Below are positions 1 to 12,600 of a stretch of DNA of 64,000 nucleotides, piece by piece. The position numbers and the translations under genes were made by a program. The DNA is from Diploscapter coronatus (Eukaryota; Nematoda; Chromadorea; Rhabditida; Rhabditidae): contig OZ038422.1 of NCBI GenBank assembly GCA_964036155.1, forward strand, positions 31,643,201 through 31,707,200, in the 5' to 3' direction. Each line of letters starts with the position of its first letter. The first letter of the stretch is position 1. The notes under the pieces are model-generated. The model did not search any database and was not told the DNA's origin. It was given only the letters and a program-made list of their open reading frames with translations.

Positions 1-2919
1 ATATTAGCTCTTCAAAAAAGGTTTGTAAACATTCGCCAAAGAAATGACGTTTCTTGGAATGTTCATGTAATTTTAAACGCGGAACCACATCACTACCAAG
101 TTAAATTAATATACCGAATCCGCAGCTGCATGAACAACATGAACTTTCTAACATAAAAAAACCAAAATATAACGATAATTCACAAATCCTCACCAATTTA
201 TGCATGACCATATCGGGATTTGGGAAAATCTTCTCAATCTTCGGTTTGAATGTCTTGCAGAGCAACAGACACTCATCGAACAGCTGCGCGTCGTTGGATT
301 TGAGATGGGATTCCACGAATTGTACGTACTGGTGCACACAGTGGTTGTAACCCTGAGTTGAAAAGAAAATTATTAAAAATCATTAACTTTAAAAATAGGA
401 AATATTCGAGATCCGAAAGATTACCTTGAATTCACTGAGGACTTTGGCGACTTCAGCCATTCTCTTCTCGTTCCTCTGGGCTCGAGCGAATTCTTCTAGC
501 AACAGGCCTTCCACAACGTCGTATCTGCAAAATTGACTTCCCCTTGCAAAAAATCCTATTCTTACTTATCAGCAATCCTGCTCTGAACGGCTGCATATTT
601 CTCCGTGGACAATTCTTGTGAAATCGAGTAGAGCTTTTGGATGAGACTTGCTGATTCCAGCAACTGAAAGAAAAATATGAAAAATTGGAAGACAAAGTTA
701 AAAAGAAACCTTTTCAGGATCCGAGAAGAGCATAGAATTGAGCCATCGTTCTCTTAGGAATTCGTCGAAATGATTCATCAACTGCAAAGTGTCACTGGCT
801 TTGACTCGAGGCTGATGAACCTGAACATTCAAATTTCGAAATGCCAAGTTTTAGTTTAATAAACCTCAGCTTTGCGAACAAATTATGCATTTAGAATAAA
901 AAAATAAGTTCTCTTACAGCCTCCAACTGATCTCCGAGATGAACGACTTTCGTCGAAATTCCCTGCATCGAAGCATCCAATTGCTGGAATGACAAATTAT
1001 TTCATCTTCAATAATTTCGGAACTACCTTGATTCTTTCGACAGCTTCATTGTTTTTGTCGTATAGTCTCTGCAGCTTGTTCACGTAATCCTTCTTGTCCT
1101 TCTCAAGGCCCGTTTCTAGCGAAGTGATTTTACTCTGAAATTTTTTTCTTTATAATTTTAAAAAATACGGCAAGTTGTTTCTTTAGGATACAGCGGAAAT
1201 TTCAATAGACGGAGGTGTTTTTTCATAGTTTGAAAATCATGTCGTCAAATTTTGAAAATGATCGTGCGGTCATGGCGCATTCTTCATTTTATTCCCTTTT
1301 AAAAACTCAAGAAACCTGCCTGAAACTGATCACATAGCATCATCAAATTGGCAATTTCATCTTCGAACTTGTTCTTCAGTGCCAGAGGAGCTGTGATTGA
1401 GTCCTTGCCGCCTGTGATGCGCCACGCCAATTTCTCCACTAAGTCGAGACCGTCAAAGGGCTCCTGAAGTCTTGCTTTCATGCCAGATACTAGAAATATC
1501 TATACAATTCATGTCTGAATCTGCTAGCTGAGTTTAAATTTTATTATCAAAACACGCATCAATTTTCATATGAATTAGTCTCTTGAAAGGTTCGCCCGAT
1601 TCACCAACCACTTATTCTGAAAATTCGCCTATCTTTTCTTCTTCGCTACTAATACTATAGTCCGTTTCATAATTATGGATACCCCCTCGATTTATGGGTT
1701 TTGGTAATTTCCAACATTCAAGAACATTGGAAACCGATATAGAAACAATTACATGAACTAAATATTCACATTCAAGAAAAAAATTTCCCATGCTCGCTGT
1801 TTACAATGTATAATTTCGCTCGAGACGTTGTTTCAGATATTTCATAATTATGGATACCCTTTTTATTTTAATTAGTCTGACGCCATAGAGCAAACTAATC
1901 CGACTCAAAATTTACACAATTATTCCATCATATATCCTCCTAATATCTACCAAGTTTCATCCCGATCCGATCTTGTATAAGGATTTTACGATTTTTTTCC
2001 GAGAGCTGTCCTTAACTATAGAAAATGGCAGTTTTGTATGGGATTTGTAAGAAACACCTTCGAAAAAAATTCATTACTCAGGAGAATAAAATGATACTCA
2101 TATAAGTTCACATAGATCTACGAGAACTTATTGCTGCACAGCTTTTAAGCCTCCATTCATATTTTTCACGACCTATTTGGAAAGTACAGTCGGTTCGAAA
2201 AGACAACATCTCCTTAACTATGGAAAATAAGGCAAATTTAAGGTATTTTAGAAAATGTTGTGCTACGCTTCTTGTAGAATTTTTTCAAAGAAAATCAATA
2301 TGATATTTTGAAAGTAGAATAGTGATATTGTCATGTCATATTATTAGTTTTATGGTTTGTCAAACTTTTGGTGAGTAGTGAATTTTTTTCGAAGATGTTT
2401 CTTACAAATCCCATACAAAACTGCCATTTTCTATAGTTAAGGACAGCTCTCGGAAAAAAATCGTAAAATCCTTATACAAGATCGGATCGGGATGAAACTT
2501 GGTAGATATTAGGAGGATATATGATGGAATAATTGTGTAAATTTTGAGTCGGATTAGTTTGCTCTATGGCGTCAGACTAATTAAAATAAAAAGGGTATCC
2601 ATAATTATGAAATATCTGAAACAACGTCTCGAGCGAAATTATACATTGTAAACAGCGAGCATGGGAAATTTTTTTCTTGAATGTGAATATTTAGTTCATG
2701 TAATTGTTTCTATATCGGTTTCCAATGTTCTTGAATGTTGGAAATTACCAAAACCCATAAATCGAGGGGGTATCCATAATTATGAAACGGACTATATTTA
2801 ATCTCAAATGAGAGAATTATCCAAAAACCATTTGATTTTTAGGGAAAAACTAAAACAAAAAATTCAACCTGTTCTAAATCCTGCACATATGTTGTGAATG
2901 ATTGGCCGCCTCCACTCAT
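1..2919 (-). CDS. EXOC5: Exocyst complex component 5 (Sec10), N-terminal part; gene runs off the left edge
   Basis: Subunit of the exocyst, which tethers secretory vesicles to the plasma membrane. Exons read on the minus strand: 2919-2869, 1463-1320, 1134-1027, 983-918, 820-710, 663-566, 524-425, 352-194 and 52-1 (partial). All junctions keep phase. Exon 1 gives the start (MSGGGQ...YVQDLEQ) and joins in phase to EPFDGLDLVEKLAWR, which resembles the EPFVADEYIERLVWR start of vertebrate EXOC5. Later blocks such as TKVVHLGDQLEA align without gaps. About 296 residues are present; the C-terminal half lies outside the window. The ORF beginning MKARLQ at 1481 is an artefact of reading back through the exon 2 acceptor. 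Two oddities: intron 1 holds a 1.1 kb foldback element, and intron 2 must use a GC donor at 1319-1318 to stay in phase. Identity is firm; the partial exon 9 rests on about 17 residues. Confidence 0.93.
1658..2794. mobile_element. Foldback Tc1/mariner-like non-autonomous element
   Basis: Two arms of equal length, 1658-2080 and 2372-2794 (423 bases each), are near-perfect reverse complements and flank a 291-base centre without a credible ORF. The element is bordered by TA on both sides (1656-1657 and 2795-2796), the target duplication of the Tc1/mariner superfamily. Each arm carries two copies of a 20-base motif (TTTCATAATTATGGATACCC in the left arm at 1665-1684 and 1840-1859). The copies start 175 bases apart, like the IR/DR layout of transposase sites in some Tc1 elements. 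High arm identity suggests recent insertion or gene conversion. No transposase is encoded, so mobility would need a source elsewhere in the genome. Confidence 0.9.
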
Positions 2920-4070
2920 TTTGACTGACTCAAGGTTTTTCTGTCAGTCTGAAATTTGTCAATTTACAAGGGAAAACATTTACCACAAAGGGATAGAGGT
3001 ATTTTTCGAGGGAACAAACCCAACTTCGCTGCATGAAAATATAATTCTTTCAGAATCGTAAATAATCTTTATGTCATGTTTTTCTTTCAAATCTAAAAAT
3101 CTGGCAAAATAATAATTGCTGACGATTTTGTGATACCAGCTCAGAAAACGATAGAGAAAAGAAATATTGTACATCATCAAAATAGACGAAAACTCAACAT
3201 GAACATTTTACAATAAGAAAGACAAATTTTCGTAAAGAAAATACAAAATATTCTATAGACTAAATCCTACACTAGGCATATAACTAAATAATACAGCGAT
3301 AGATCAGAAAAATATCGCGTAAAAATACTAATGACTCGCATTTTCGTCGAAGTAATGTTATTGGCACGAAATTTGTATGAAATGGGAAATAATGGTTTTG
3401 TATGTAGAGAATGACAACGAAATGAGACTGATTTAGCTGCTGAGTTTCACTGTGAATAATTGAATTATCATGGCAGGCGGTGATTTTTGCATCTGGGTTT
3501 CTGAGTATTCTTCGAGAAAATTTGACAAATGTTGAATTTTGTATGTTTAGATAAAGATTTCTTCGATAAATCTTTTCATATGTAATTATTATCCTGGGTT
3601 TCTTGAGACAAAAGCAAAATGACACTATTTTTGGTTCATAAACGTAACCTTGCAAAATTCAACATTTGTTATAATTCCTGACAAATTATGTACAAAGAGA
3701 ACAAACTTACAGAATAAGAAAAAATTCAGACGAATCTGAAAGTGTCTTCAAAGTGAAAATGAAGCGTGAATGTCAAGGCTATCGTGTTTTTTTTCAAAGC
3801 ACTAGGCATATTTTCGACATTTTTCGAGAAAAATGAAGTGAGATTGCGGTAATTTTGCAGGCACGAAAATGAATGAGAAGGCTACGATGAAATTCGTTGA
3901 TTAGCACCAAAACGTATCGCTCGAAATAAACTACTCTACTAGATTTTTAACTACTTTAGAATGGCAAGAATGTTTGATTTCAACCGAGGTTGAATGAGTC
4001 ATGCAAATTGACTGTTAGTATCGAATTGAATGGGTTAGTTCAGTTTTTACCGCCTTCGATCAGTGTCGCT
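2920..4070. other. Intergenic DNA between TMEM65 and EXOC5
   Basis: AT-rich sequence between the stop of TMEM65 and the start of EXOC5, both on the minus strand. It should hold the 3' UTR of TMEM65 and the promoter or 5' UTR of EXOC5. A minus-strand open frame at 3284-3655 has no acceptable splice context or recognisable family and is treated as chance. I see no other feature. Confidence 0.6.
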
Positions 4071-5991
4071 TCAGTCCTTTTTGTCTTCGTCGAAAAACAG
4101 CAGTGGGAACATTCCGATCAGACAGCCGATGGTCAGACCGATCGCCCGAGCGCAGTTGATCACGAAGCGGGTCTGAAAAAATTGAAACTTTAAAAGGAGG
4201 AAATATTTTTGTAGTATCACATGAGCCCCTCAAACCTTGCCTTCCTAGAAACATGCTTCATCGTTAAATGTTAGTCGCCCTTTCTCTTTCATCTTTTCAT
4301 GGTAGGAGAAAGGAAGAGTTACTAACATTTAGCATTAGAGCATGTTTCTAGGAGGACAAAATTTGAGGGGCGTATACGATAGAAATTCCATGAATAATGT
4401 ATAAAACTCATTGGGATGAAATTGAAATATTGAACAAGTCTATGGAAGTCTAAAAAAACAATTAAATGAATTTAATGGAGCCTGGCTTGAACGGCAAAAT
4501 TTGACATACAAAAGAAGAAGTTCTAGGCCAACCTTAGGAGTTTCTAGCTGTTCACTCGACAGAACAGGCGATCGGAATCCGCACTTGTGAATGAGTATCT
4601 CGACGTAATGAGCCAGTCCAACCCCGGCCACATCTGAAATCAAGTTGCCCAGGGCTGCTGCCGCCATAGTCGAGATCGTCAGATACACGCCAAGTTGCTG
4701 AATAAGCACAAATTCATGTATTAGAGAAAAGTAGATATTCATCAACAAAAGATGCTCTCACATCAAGCATGTTTTATTCATACCCAATTTCTTCCTACTT
4801 TTCGAGTGCTAATTTCGTTAAAAAATGATGTGTTATCAAATAATAAACCTAAAAATTTCATAGGACCGCAAAAATCGGGTGACTTCTAAAAGATAAGACG
4901 GAAAATCTAATGAAAGTTTGTTTGACACGAGAAAATATCACGATCTTTCTTGAAATGAATTACCTGATCGATGTACTCCCCAGCGACAATCATGATCATG
5001 TTGTCGAGCATGCCGAATCCTATGAAGGGCAGAGTGTTCACGACGAATAGTTGCCTAGTTTGCGCGGATGAGAGAGGACTGTGCTGAAACAATGAATGGC
5101 TCAATTAGGAAAATTCGTTATTTCACTTACAGATCCTTTCTGTTGAGCGACTGTTTTGAGTGCGTTTCTTAGCAACTCCTGCTCGCTGGCTGTCAATCGA
5201 GAGGCTACCTGAAGAAGTAAAACCATCGTTCAAAAATGTTCACTAAAATCGTATAAAGCTTGACAATGAACTTCAACTTTGAATTGATCTAAACGGAATC
5301 AGCTGCTAAGGGCGCGTTCAGACTTCGTTGGCTCTAGGGTGAATATTGTGAAATATCGTTGTTCGGCAAGAGGATATAACGAGCACGATTTCTGCGTTTT
5401 CATACCGAACAACGCTATTTCTCAATGTTCGTCCTAGAGTGAACCAAGTCTGAACACGCCCTAATGCGTGAAATAACAGACATTAGCATTTGCAGAGACG
5501 TCAAGCTTTCATGAAAACCAATTTTAATTGGGATTTGAAATTTATAAAAAACAAAAAAAGATAGACTAAAAATAACCTCATAGGCATCATCTTCATCGTA
5601 GATGATGAGTTTATCGAGATTCTTGAAGACGCCTGTGGTGGAGCCCCTCAGCCAGATCCTCTGCCCGCCCACTGCACATTTCGAACACTGCAACAACGCA
5701 CTGCGACTGATCGAGGCAAGGTACATTACCTGAAGAAAAATGCGGTAAAAAATATAAATCGAAAGAGAAAAGCGTAAAGATATCATAGGGCTACAGTAAC
5801 CCATATAAAATATAGAATATTTGGATAAAAATTTTTTATTCAACTCAACAGATTAAAAAAAGGGAACAACAATACGTGATCAACTTGATAATTGGTAACA
5901 AACACAAATCAAGGCGTATAAAATTATGACTAACCACATTTTAATCATGAGAAGTGCGCATACTGTGATTTACCTGGAAGATGTACACCAT
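4071..5991 (-). CDS. TMEM65: TMEM65 family mitochondrial membrane protein
   Basis: Homologue of TMEM65, reported in vertebrates at the mitochondrial inner membrane and cardiac intercalated disc. Exons on the minus strand: 5726-5577 (start MYLASISRS), 5208-5131, 5083-4964, 4697-4533 and 4172-4071, giving 204 residues. Family blocks are plain: LPFIGFGMLDNMIMIVAG, STMAAAALGNLISDVAGVGL and IGLTIGCLIGMFPLLFF, which also form the hydrophobic membrane segments. The first 35 residues are rich in Ser and Arg, fitting a mitochondrial presequence. A six-codon upstream exon (5991-5974, MVYIFQ) also splices in phase, so the true start is open. Alternatively the CAG three bases before the ATG at 5726 is a spliced-leader acceptor. 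Introns hold two inverted-repeat elements (4225-4371 and 5310-5461). The family call is firm; start choice is moderate. Confidence 0.92.
4225..4371. mobile_element. Short inverted-repeat element in the last TMEM65 intron
   Basis: A 147-base imperfect palindrome begins GCCCCTCAAA and ends TTTGAGGGGC. Arms of about 65 bases share blocks such as CCTAGAAACATGCT and TAAATGTTAGT. No convincing target duplication was found, so the superfamily is open. It behaves like a small MITE inside an intron. Confidence 0.6.
5310..5461. mobile_element. Harbinger/Tourist-like MITE in a TMEM65 intron
   Basis: A 152-base palindromic element begins GGGCGCGTTCAGACTT and ends with the near complement AAGTCTGAACACGCCC. 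It is flanked by the direct repeat TAA (5307-5309 and 5462-5464). GGG-type ends and a 3-bp TWA target site fit PIF/Harbinger elements. Its ends resemble the element at 50440-50632 (shared pattern GGGCnCGTTCAnACTTnGTTG). Confidence 0.75.
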
Positions 5992-6082
5992 TTATGAGTC
6001 ACTTAGATTTACTCGTAGGATAAGATCATCTCAAAAAGAATAACAAAACAGAAGAATTAGATACTAGTTCTTATCTTTCCTT

Positions 6083-8867
6083 CTAATAGTAATGTCCACG
6101 ACCTCTGCCTCTCCCTCTGCCCCCGTGTTGATGGAAACCATCCCCATAGTCATTTCCCTGCTGTTGCTGGTGTTGAGTGTACTCATCGCGAGTCTGAAAA
6201 TCAGAAACTTTATTTCGGAAGAGCAATGAATGTTAAATGGGAAATTCTTAGCTCCCTTTATTTTTACAAGTTGATATCATTACGTACTATATTTGTCGCC
6301 GGATTTGAGACTAGGAAGCATAGAGAAAAGTTAGAGGGAAAATGCATGAGGCGAAAAGTTTTATTTCAAATTCCACTTGTAACGCCGTTTCTGGCTGAAT
6401 TCGAACTCGATCATATACCTCTAAGCATTTCTAAAATGGGGAATTCTCAAATTGGTTATGAAATCGTCGAAAGCGTAAAGAAAAAAATCATGAGAAAAGA
6501 CGAAAAGAATATTCTCAGATCCTTCTTTCTCCTCTAAAACTATAAATATCAAGAAAACTCGCCCTCTGTTCATTGGATCTTCTGTCGAAATCCTGATGCT
6601 GTTGTTGTTGTTGTTGATAGCTGCCCCGTCCCCTTCCGCCTCCATGGTGCTGTCCTCCTCCTCCTCTGCCTCTGCCTGCCTGTTGCTGCGCGAATGTCTC
6701 GTTCCGAACAGGGATCTGTTCACTCGTTCTGCCTCCTCGGTCCTTCGGGGCCTTTCCGGTTGCAAGCGGGTGAGTGGGGCACTTCGTGTTCCTTCTGGAA
6801 ATAACGATCATGAATAGGAACAATCCGACGTTCTATTTGAAGCTGTCATAACTGATAGCGATAAATTGCGGACGAAACAATTTACTGGACACATTTTTCC
6901 TACATATAAGAAAGAACAATAGTGGATTTTCACAATACCTGTTAGCATAATTGCTAGCCGACTCGATGTAGAGAATGTCGTCAGTGGCAGCGAGCAGGTG
7001 CCACACCTGCATGGGGTTGTAGCGAATAAGATGCGGCTGGATGCGATGGGCGTATTCGCCACGAATCTCATCCTCCATCTTCTGCAGTCTGTCCGTCCTC
7101 AAATAGAATAATTATTATCAATGGTCACACATTTAAATTGAGGGAGAGGTTTTCCCAACTTTAACTGCACGAATTTCGATTTTGAATTCTAGTCGTTCTT
7201 GATAATTTTACTGAAATTCATGCCAGTCTTAGTTGCATTTTCAAGAATTTCTTCTAAAATACAGTTGCATTGAAGCTGCAACCCTCGTCATTTTCAAGAT
7301 CCTGTATTGTCATTAACAAAGAACAAACCAAAGGAATGAATTGACAGAGACGTCGAGTCGTTTGAGCAGAAGGATAGTCCTTGCGCGGAAGTCCTTGAGC
7401 AGCATCGCGCAGCACTCCTCCACCTGCCTCCACTTGCTCTCGTCCATCGAGGCCTTGAACATTATCTTCGGGGCAGTCACGAAGCGCTGCATGCGTTTGT
7501 CCACCTGTAAAGATAATTTATAGCTGAGAAATAACTTTTCTTTACTTATTTTATCGTCATTCCCGTTTTTTTTTTGGAAAAAAGGCTATTTGGAAGCCCC
7601 AAGCACCTGATCCATGAGAAGTAATGAGGAATGATGAGGAAAAGATTCCTTTCTCCACTTATTCGCATAGATTTAAGCTTCCAAATTACCACATAAATTA
7701 TCAACAATAACAAATACCTTTCAAATTTTTAGAATTGAATTTCAGTACACATTCTTTCCTCGCTCCTTTCTCGTCTTTCATTGTTTATGAATGAAACAGC
7801 TCGCCTAATGCGTTGCAGATGAGAGGCAATCAAATTTAATGAGAAGAACATAAAATGTGCAAAATGCTAACCTCCTGATAAAGCAGTGAGAAGATTTCTC
7901 CGAGCGGCTGATTCGAGTAGGTCGAGCCGACGGCCTCCAGAGCCGAGCAGAGAAGGACACGGTCTTCGTCTTCTTCCACAGAATCCTGCAAATACATAGT
8001 GAATTAGATAAAATTGATTTGAGCTGAATTGAGACATTTGCGAGGAATATTTAGAAATTAAAAAGAAAATCTGCAAACTTTTTATGTGGTGAGAATCTAG
8101 AGAAAGTGCTAGGAAAAAGAACAAGTGCGTTTTTATCTTTCTGAAAATATTCTATAAAATTTCTGAAACGTTTCTTAATTTTTGAAAGGTGCTTTCCATA
8201 AAAAAGAACGTCCATTCTACTGAGTTTGCAAATAAGAATCATCATACCGGTTTGAGATTGTCGAGTCTCTGTGCAGCAGTCAGCTGGGCAGCCTTGAATT
8301 CATCCTTCAGATAGTTAACCAGTCTGTTTCGGGCTTCTGCATCCGAGAAACGGGCATCGATCGGGCCAGAACTGAATTCTTCATACGGACAGCCTGCAAA
8401 GAAATGAAAAATCGAACTTCTTGGGAAAAAACATCATTTTTCTTATCAGAACTTGCTAAATTATAGGATATCGTGAATTGCGATCAGAACCTGACTCAGA
8501 ACTCGATTCATTTGGTCTCCTGTGAACTCCACCCACTTGTTCCTTCCCCTTAACTCCATTCCATACTCGCCTCTAACAGAACCAAGTGTGGTGTACAGTT
8601 GGATGTAGACTTCGAGTGGGTGGTGAACAGAAAAGGTCAACTCATTTATTCTGATGACATTTCAAATTCTTGGGTCAGATGAACTTATAAATTTTCCTGT
8701 TTCGTACCCAGTTCCAAGAGGAAAGCGCTGAGATTGTATAGGAATGTCTGGATCTGCTTGTCGTCGTCTATGCCCTCCACGGTCTCCTCCATCTGCAGCA
8801 GGGTCTTTATCTCCCTGCACACTGCCGCGATCTCGCATGCATGCGAGACTGTCAGACCTTCCGTCAT
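6083..8867 (-). CDS. FAM98: FAM98 family protein (tRNA ligase complex partner)
   Basis: In animals FAM98 proteins associate with the RTCB/DDX1 tRNA-splicing ligase complex. Exons on the minus strand: 8867-8708, 8393-8248, 7985-7872, 7504-7329, 7097-6939, 6794-6563 and 6193-6083, giving about 365 residues. Recognition rests on FLLELG-CPYEEFSSG (human EMNCPYLSLTSG), LLLKRLDVSVNSFLW (human LIKRLDVTVQSFGW), HLLAATDD (human HLLAARED) and APKDRGGRTSEQI (human PDRGGRPNEI), followed by the usual RG- and Q-rich tail. The N-terminus is about 40 residues shorter than human FAM98A; an upstream coding exon may have been missed. The junction 6563/6193 keeps phase only with a GC donor (GCGAGT, 6562-6557). 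The stop lies about 90-360 bases upstream of the TMEM65 start on the same strand, compatible with an operon. It faces the CTTNBP2-like gene across a divergent promoter region. Confidence 0.9.
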
Positions 8868-9676
8868 CTTGGCTGAAACATACAAAATCACGAAAATCCC
8901 GAAGAAAAGCAAGCCAGGAAAAATCGAAGGCATCAAAAGGCAAGAAAATTCACTCTATTCTCAAATTCTAGCCCTCTTTAGTCTCTATCAGAATATCAAT
9001 ATCGAGAATCCACGAAACGCGTCAAAAAGTACGGAATCGGAACGAAAATGATATGGGAAAATGGGAGATTGCGCAAGAGTGCATCAGATTATGAAAATAA
9101 AGACGATTCATTCGTGTCAATTGAAAAACGAATCGAGTTTTACACCAATTTGCACCCGAGTGTCTCTCTCCCTCTCTCTCTGTTCACCCTCTCCCACCCA
9201 TCCACACCTCTCTCCTCCTCCTCTTTTTCTCTCTTCCCTCCCAAAATCTACTAGCCCTTCAAAACACATGCCCGAGTCCTTCAGTCATTGAGGTCCTGCC
9301 CTGCCACCTGTTTGTAATCACTTATCTTATCACATTTATTCCCTCCTTTGCCTTGATCTTGGTTCCCCTGTGTTACATTTTGTGTGTCTCGACATCCTCA
9401 CCTTCAATATAGAGTGCAATCAACACTCCATTTATTGTCTGTCAGTTCGAAAAATCCCGCTCCCCGACTTTTTCCTGGAGAAAAATATTTTTCAGGTTGC
9501 AAGTTCATTGATTCACTCGGATTTACTTTGGTCTCTGCTATTTTCCATGGAATAATTCGACAACTTTGAAGAACCATTTTTCAACGACAAATTTACCTCG
9601 TCACAATGCAGCAAAATATTCCCTAATCACTCGGGCAACTCCTTGCTGATTATATCAATCTTCTACCCTATTGGAA
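8868..9676. promoter_or_regulatory. Divergent promoter region between FAM98 and the CTTNBP2-like gene
   Basis: About 810 bases separate the two divergent starts. A strong CT tract runs from about 9161 to 9245. FAM98 has a TTTCAG acceptor five bases before its ATG, so either a spliced leader or a 5' UTR intron is implied here. I saw no coding exon, though the missing FAM98 N-terminus could hide here. Confidence 0.5.
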
Positions 9677-12600
9677 ATGATGACGGAGATGAGCAATCAC
9701 GGGGATTTCTCCCGCGACGAACTGCTGAATTTGCTGTGCTATTTGGAGGGAGAATTAGAGGCCAGGGACGATGTGATCAAACTGTTGCAGGTTGGTGTTT
9801 TATTTCTTCTCGGTTTTGAAAATTTGTTGACAACGCAACAGCTTTAATTATTTTGTAGAGGCGCTTATCGCTAGTTTTGATATTGACCATTCTGTCAAAA
9901 TCGACATTTCCAAATGATAATCGGTAACTATAGCAAGAAGATGTAATCTTGCAAAAAATCACGAAATTTTTAAACTTCCTAGAATGTAATGTTAAAATGG
10001 AGGGAAAGATTGTTTTTGAAAAGAGTAACTAAAACAAACCTTGAGTTGTTCAGACAGAGAAGCGACTGTTTCTGGCGAGCAGCAGTCAGAATTCTCGAGA
10101 GAAGGAGGAGCCTGTCCTGGCTCTGTCCAGAGACGCCCTCGTCTGTGACGATGTCATGAATAATCACAATAAGTATCACAACATCTACAACCTGCAGGTA
10201 GACTATTTCTTCCGAACTACCCTGGAATGTTTAAACGTTTAGCTAAACCAATTGGATTCGACAATAGCAGCCGATAGACGATATTGTAAGAAAGCTAGAC
10301 AGGCTAGTATTCTTTGAAAAGAAATCAAAAATTAACTGACTCATTTTAGTTGCTAAAAGAAGCGGAAGAAAGGCATGCACTCGCGATCAAGGAATTGGAA
10401 TTGGAAAACGAACGGAAGAGGAGATATGCAGAGCAGGGAGACGATGTTATGGCTCAGCTAGAGAAGGAGCGGCTCAGGCTGCTTCAACAGGTTGGAATAT
10501 CTTGATATCTTTTGCATTGTTTATTTACGTATTCGTTTAAATATTGAGTGCTTCATTCTTCGTGTAGTGCATAGAGCGAGAATGACTTTATCAGAAAGTT
10601 TCGGAAAGAAAAGTTCTAGTTTTTATTTTCATACTTTCTCACTCGTGAAAATATAATAGATGAAATATTCAAACTGATGAACTGCTGGAAGAATTCAACA
10701 TGACTTTATTAAAGTTCTAAATTACAACTTTAGATCGAGTATCTGAATGAAGACATATCGAAATGCAAAGCAGAAGTCGAGGCTGCTGACAAAAAATTGG
10801 AATCTGAACGGGAGAAACACAAATGCATTGTGCTGTTCCTCATACAGGAAAGGAAGCAAATGCTTCTCAGAATGCATCAGATGAAAATCAAGGGCAATTC
10901 GGAAGGCAAGAGTAAGTAACAAGATTATTATCTTTGCAGTCTAAAGTTTACTTCTCGATATCGTGGAGTAGTAAAAATCAGATAACGTTTTTGTCAGATA
11001 CTTTAATCCGACCTTCTTATCACTCCTGAATGTTGAAAAGCGTAGTTTGACTTTCAAAAAGATCACTATGTCACCAGTCCTTTCCTTATCAGCGATAGGA
11101 ATATTTATTTCTTGTTCCACATTCGAAAATACCCGAGTTAGTCCCGTTGAATCAAGAAAGTGAATGGGAAAATGCAAATGATGAAATGTGTTTCCATTTC
11201 AGATTCGTTGTCCTCGAATCAGCTGATAAATGAAATGAGGAAAGAGTTGGAAGCAGTCAGACAAGAAAGGGACAAGCTCAAAGCTTCCAATCGATCACTT
11301 ACTGTAAGAGTTTGCAAATTTAGCAAGTACAGACGAAGAAAACGTTTTCAATACCTTTTAACCAACGGAAGAGTGAAACTAATTCCAATTTTAAAATATC
11401 AATTCTGTCTCATTCCTTGTGTTCGCGATAATTCATTTATAAAAAAAAATCTGAATTCAAAAGATATACACAGAAAATTCGATGATTTCCGTTTTAGTCC
11501 GAAAATCTGAGCCTGAAAGATGTGATCAAAGGACAAGAGGCTGATTTGCTGCTGCTGAGAAGGAATTTGCTGTCCAATACAAAACTATCCTTAGACAAGC
11601 AGAATACGGTAGGTATTTTTGCTTTTAATTCCAACTGATTCATGATTTTAGCAATTACCTCTACTGTCAGAGGAGAAAGCAGTAGTTGTTGCCAATCGAA
11701 TGGTGGCCACTGCCCCTCCCGCTGCAAGAATTCCCTCTTCATCGAGTTTCCCTGTTGAGAGGAGTCGATTGCCAAGAGGAATGACTTCGCAGCAGCAGCA
11801 ACCACCTGCTGTCCCCAAAACTGCTCCGCCTCCTTTCAGGTAGAAAGCTTATTCGAATTTTTATTGACGGATTGTGTTATGAGCAGGGCTTAAAGTGTTT
11901 GACGCTGAAGTGCGTTAATGTCACACCCGTGTCAGGAGTGTTAAGCCCTGCTTACGATATGAACTATACGCGATGATAGAAACGATAAGAACTTTCGTGA
12001 TCTTCACCCACATACAATTGTAATCTATCCGGTTTTTTGTGTACAGAAACTGGGTAAATTTTGAAAGTGAGCTTGGGTGTAGGACGGATGAAGATTATAG
12101 GAGATCAATTGATAATTATATAATTTAATAATTTCAATTCGTTTATTTTCAGGCAAAATGCCTCTCCAACCAAGAAGATTCCCACAATGGGTTTGTCTTC
12201 GACTTCGCGTCGGCCTGCTGCTTCTGGTCCTGCAGCCAGGGAACCGGAAATAGAACAGCTCGAAGCAGCCATTGAGTCGATGAATGTCGTTTCGTCGAGT
12301 GAGTTTTAACTTAATCCTTGAAAATTTCATCTGAAAAGACGAATTTCTCATATTTGAATGTAATTTTTGTTTAGTATCGACAGAAACGACCTCGGGGCCG
12401 GTGAAATATTCATCTTCTCACTCGACAACGGGAAAATTTCCTCAAACAAATTCTGATGAGAAACGGGCAAATGCGACAAACCCTCCCACAACCAGGCCGG
12501 GCAGCTCAGGTTAGATTCGACAAAATTATTTCCAAAGGAAGATAAGTGATAACCTATTGATTGGCTTTTCCACTTTTTAAATTGCGAAACTTTGTAGATC

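Noticed and set aside
1299..1481. MKARLQ start for EXOC5
   Set aside because: The first six codons are intron sequence; exon 1 at 2919-2869 joins at 1463 in phase and restores the family N-terminus.
3284..3655. 123-codon minus-strand ORF between EXOC5 and TMEM65
   Set aside because: AT-rich random-like peptide with no splice context or homology.
6421..6765. Minus-strand ORF beginning MQPERPRRTEEAE
   Set aside because: It is a frame-shifted shadow of the FAM98 RG-rich exon (6794-6563).
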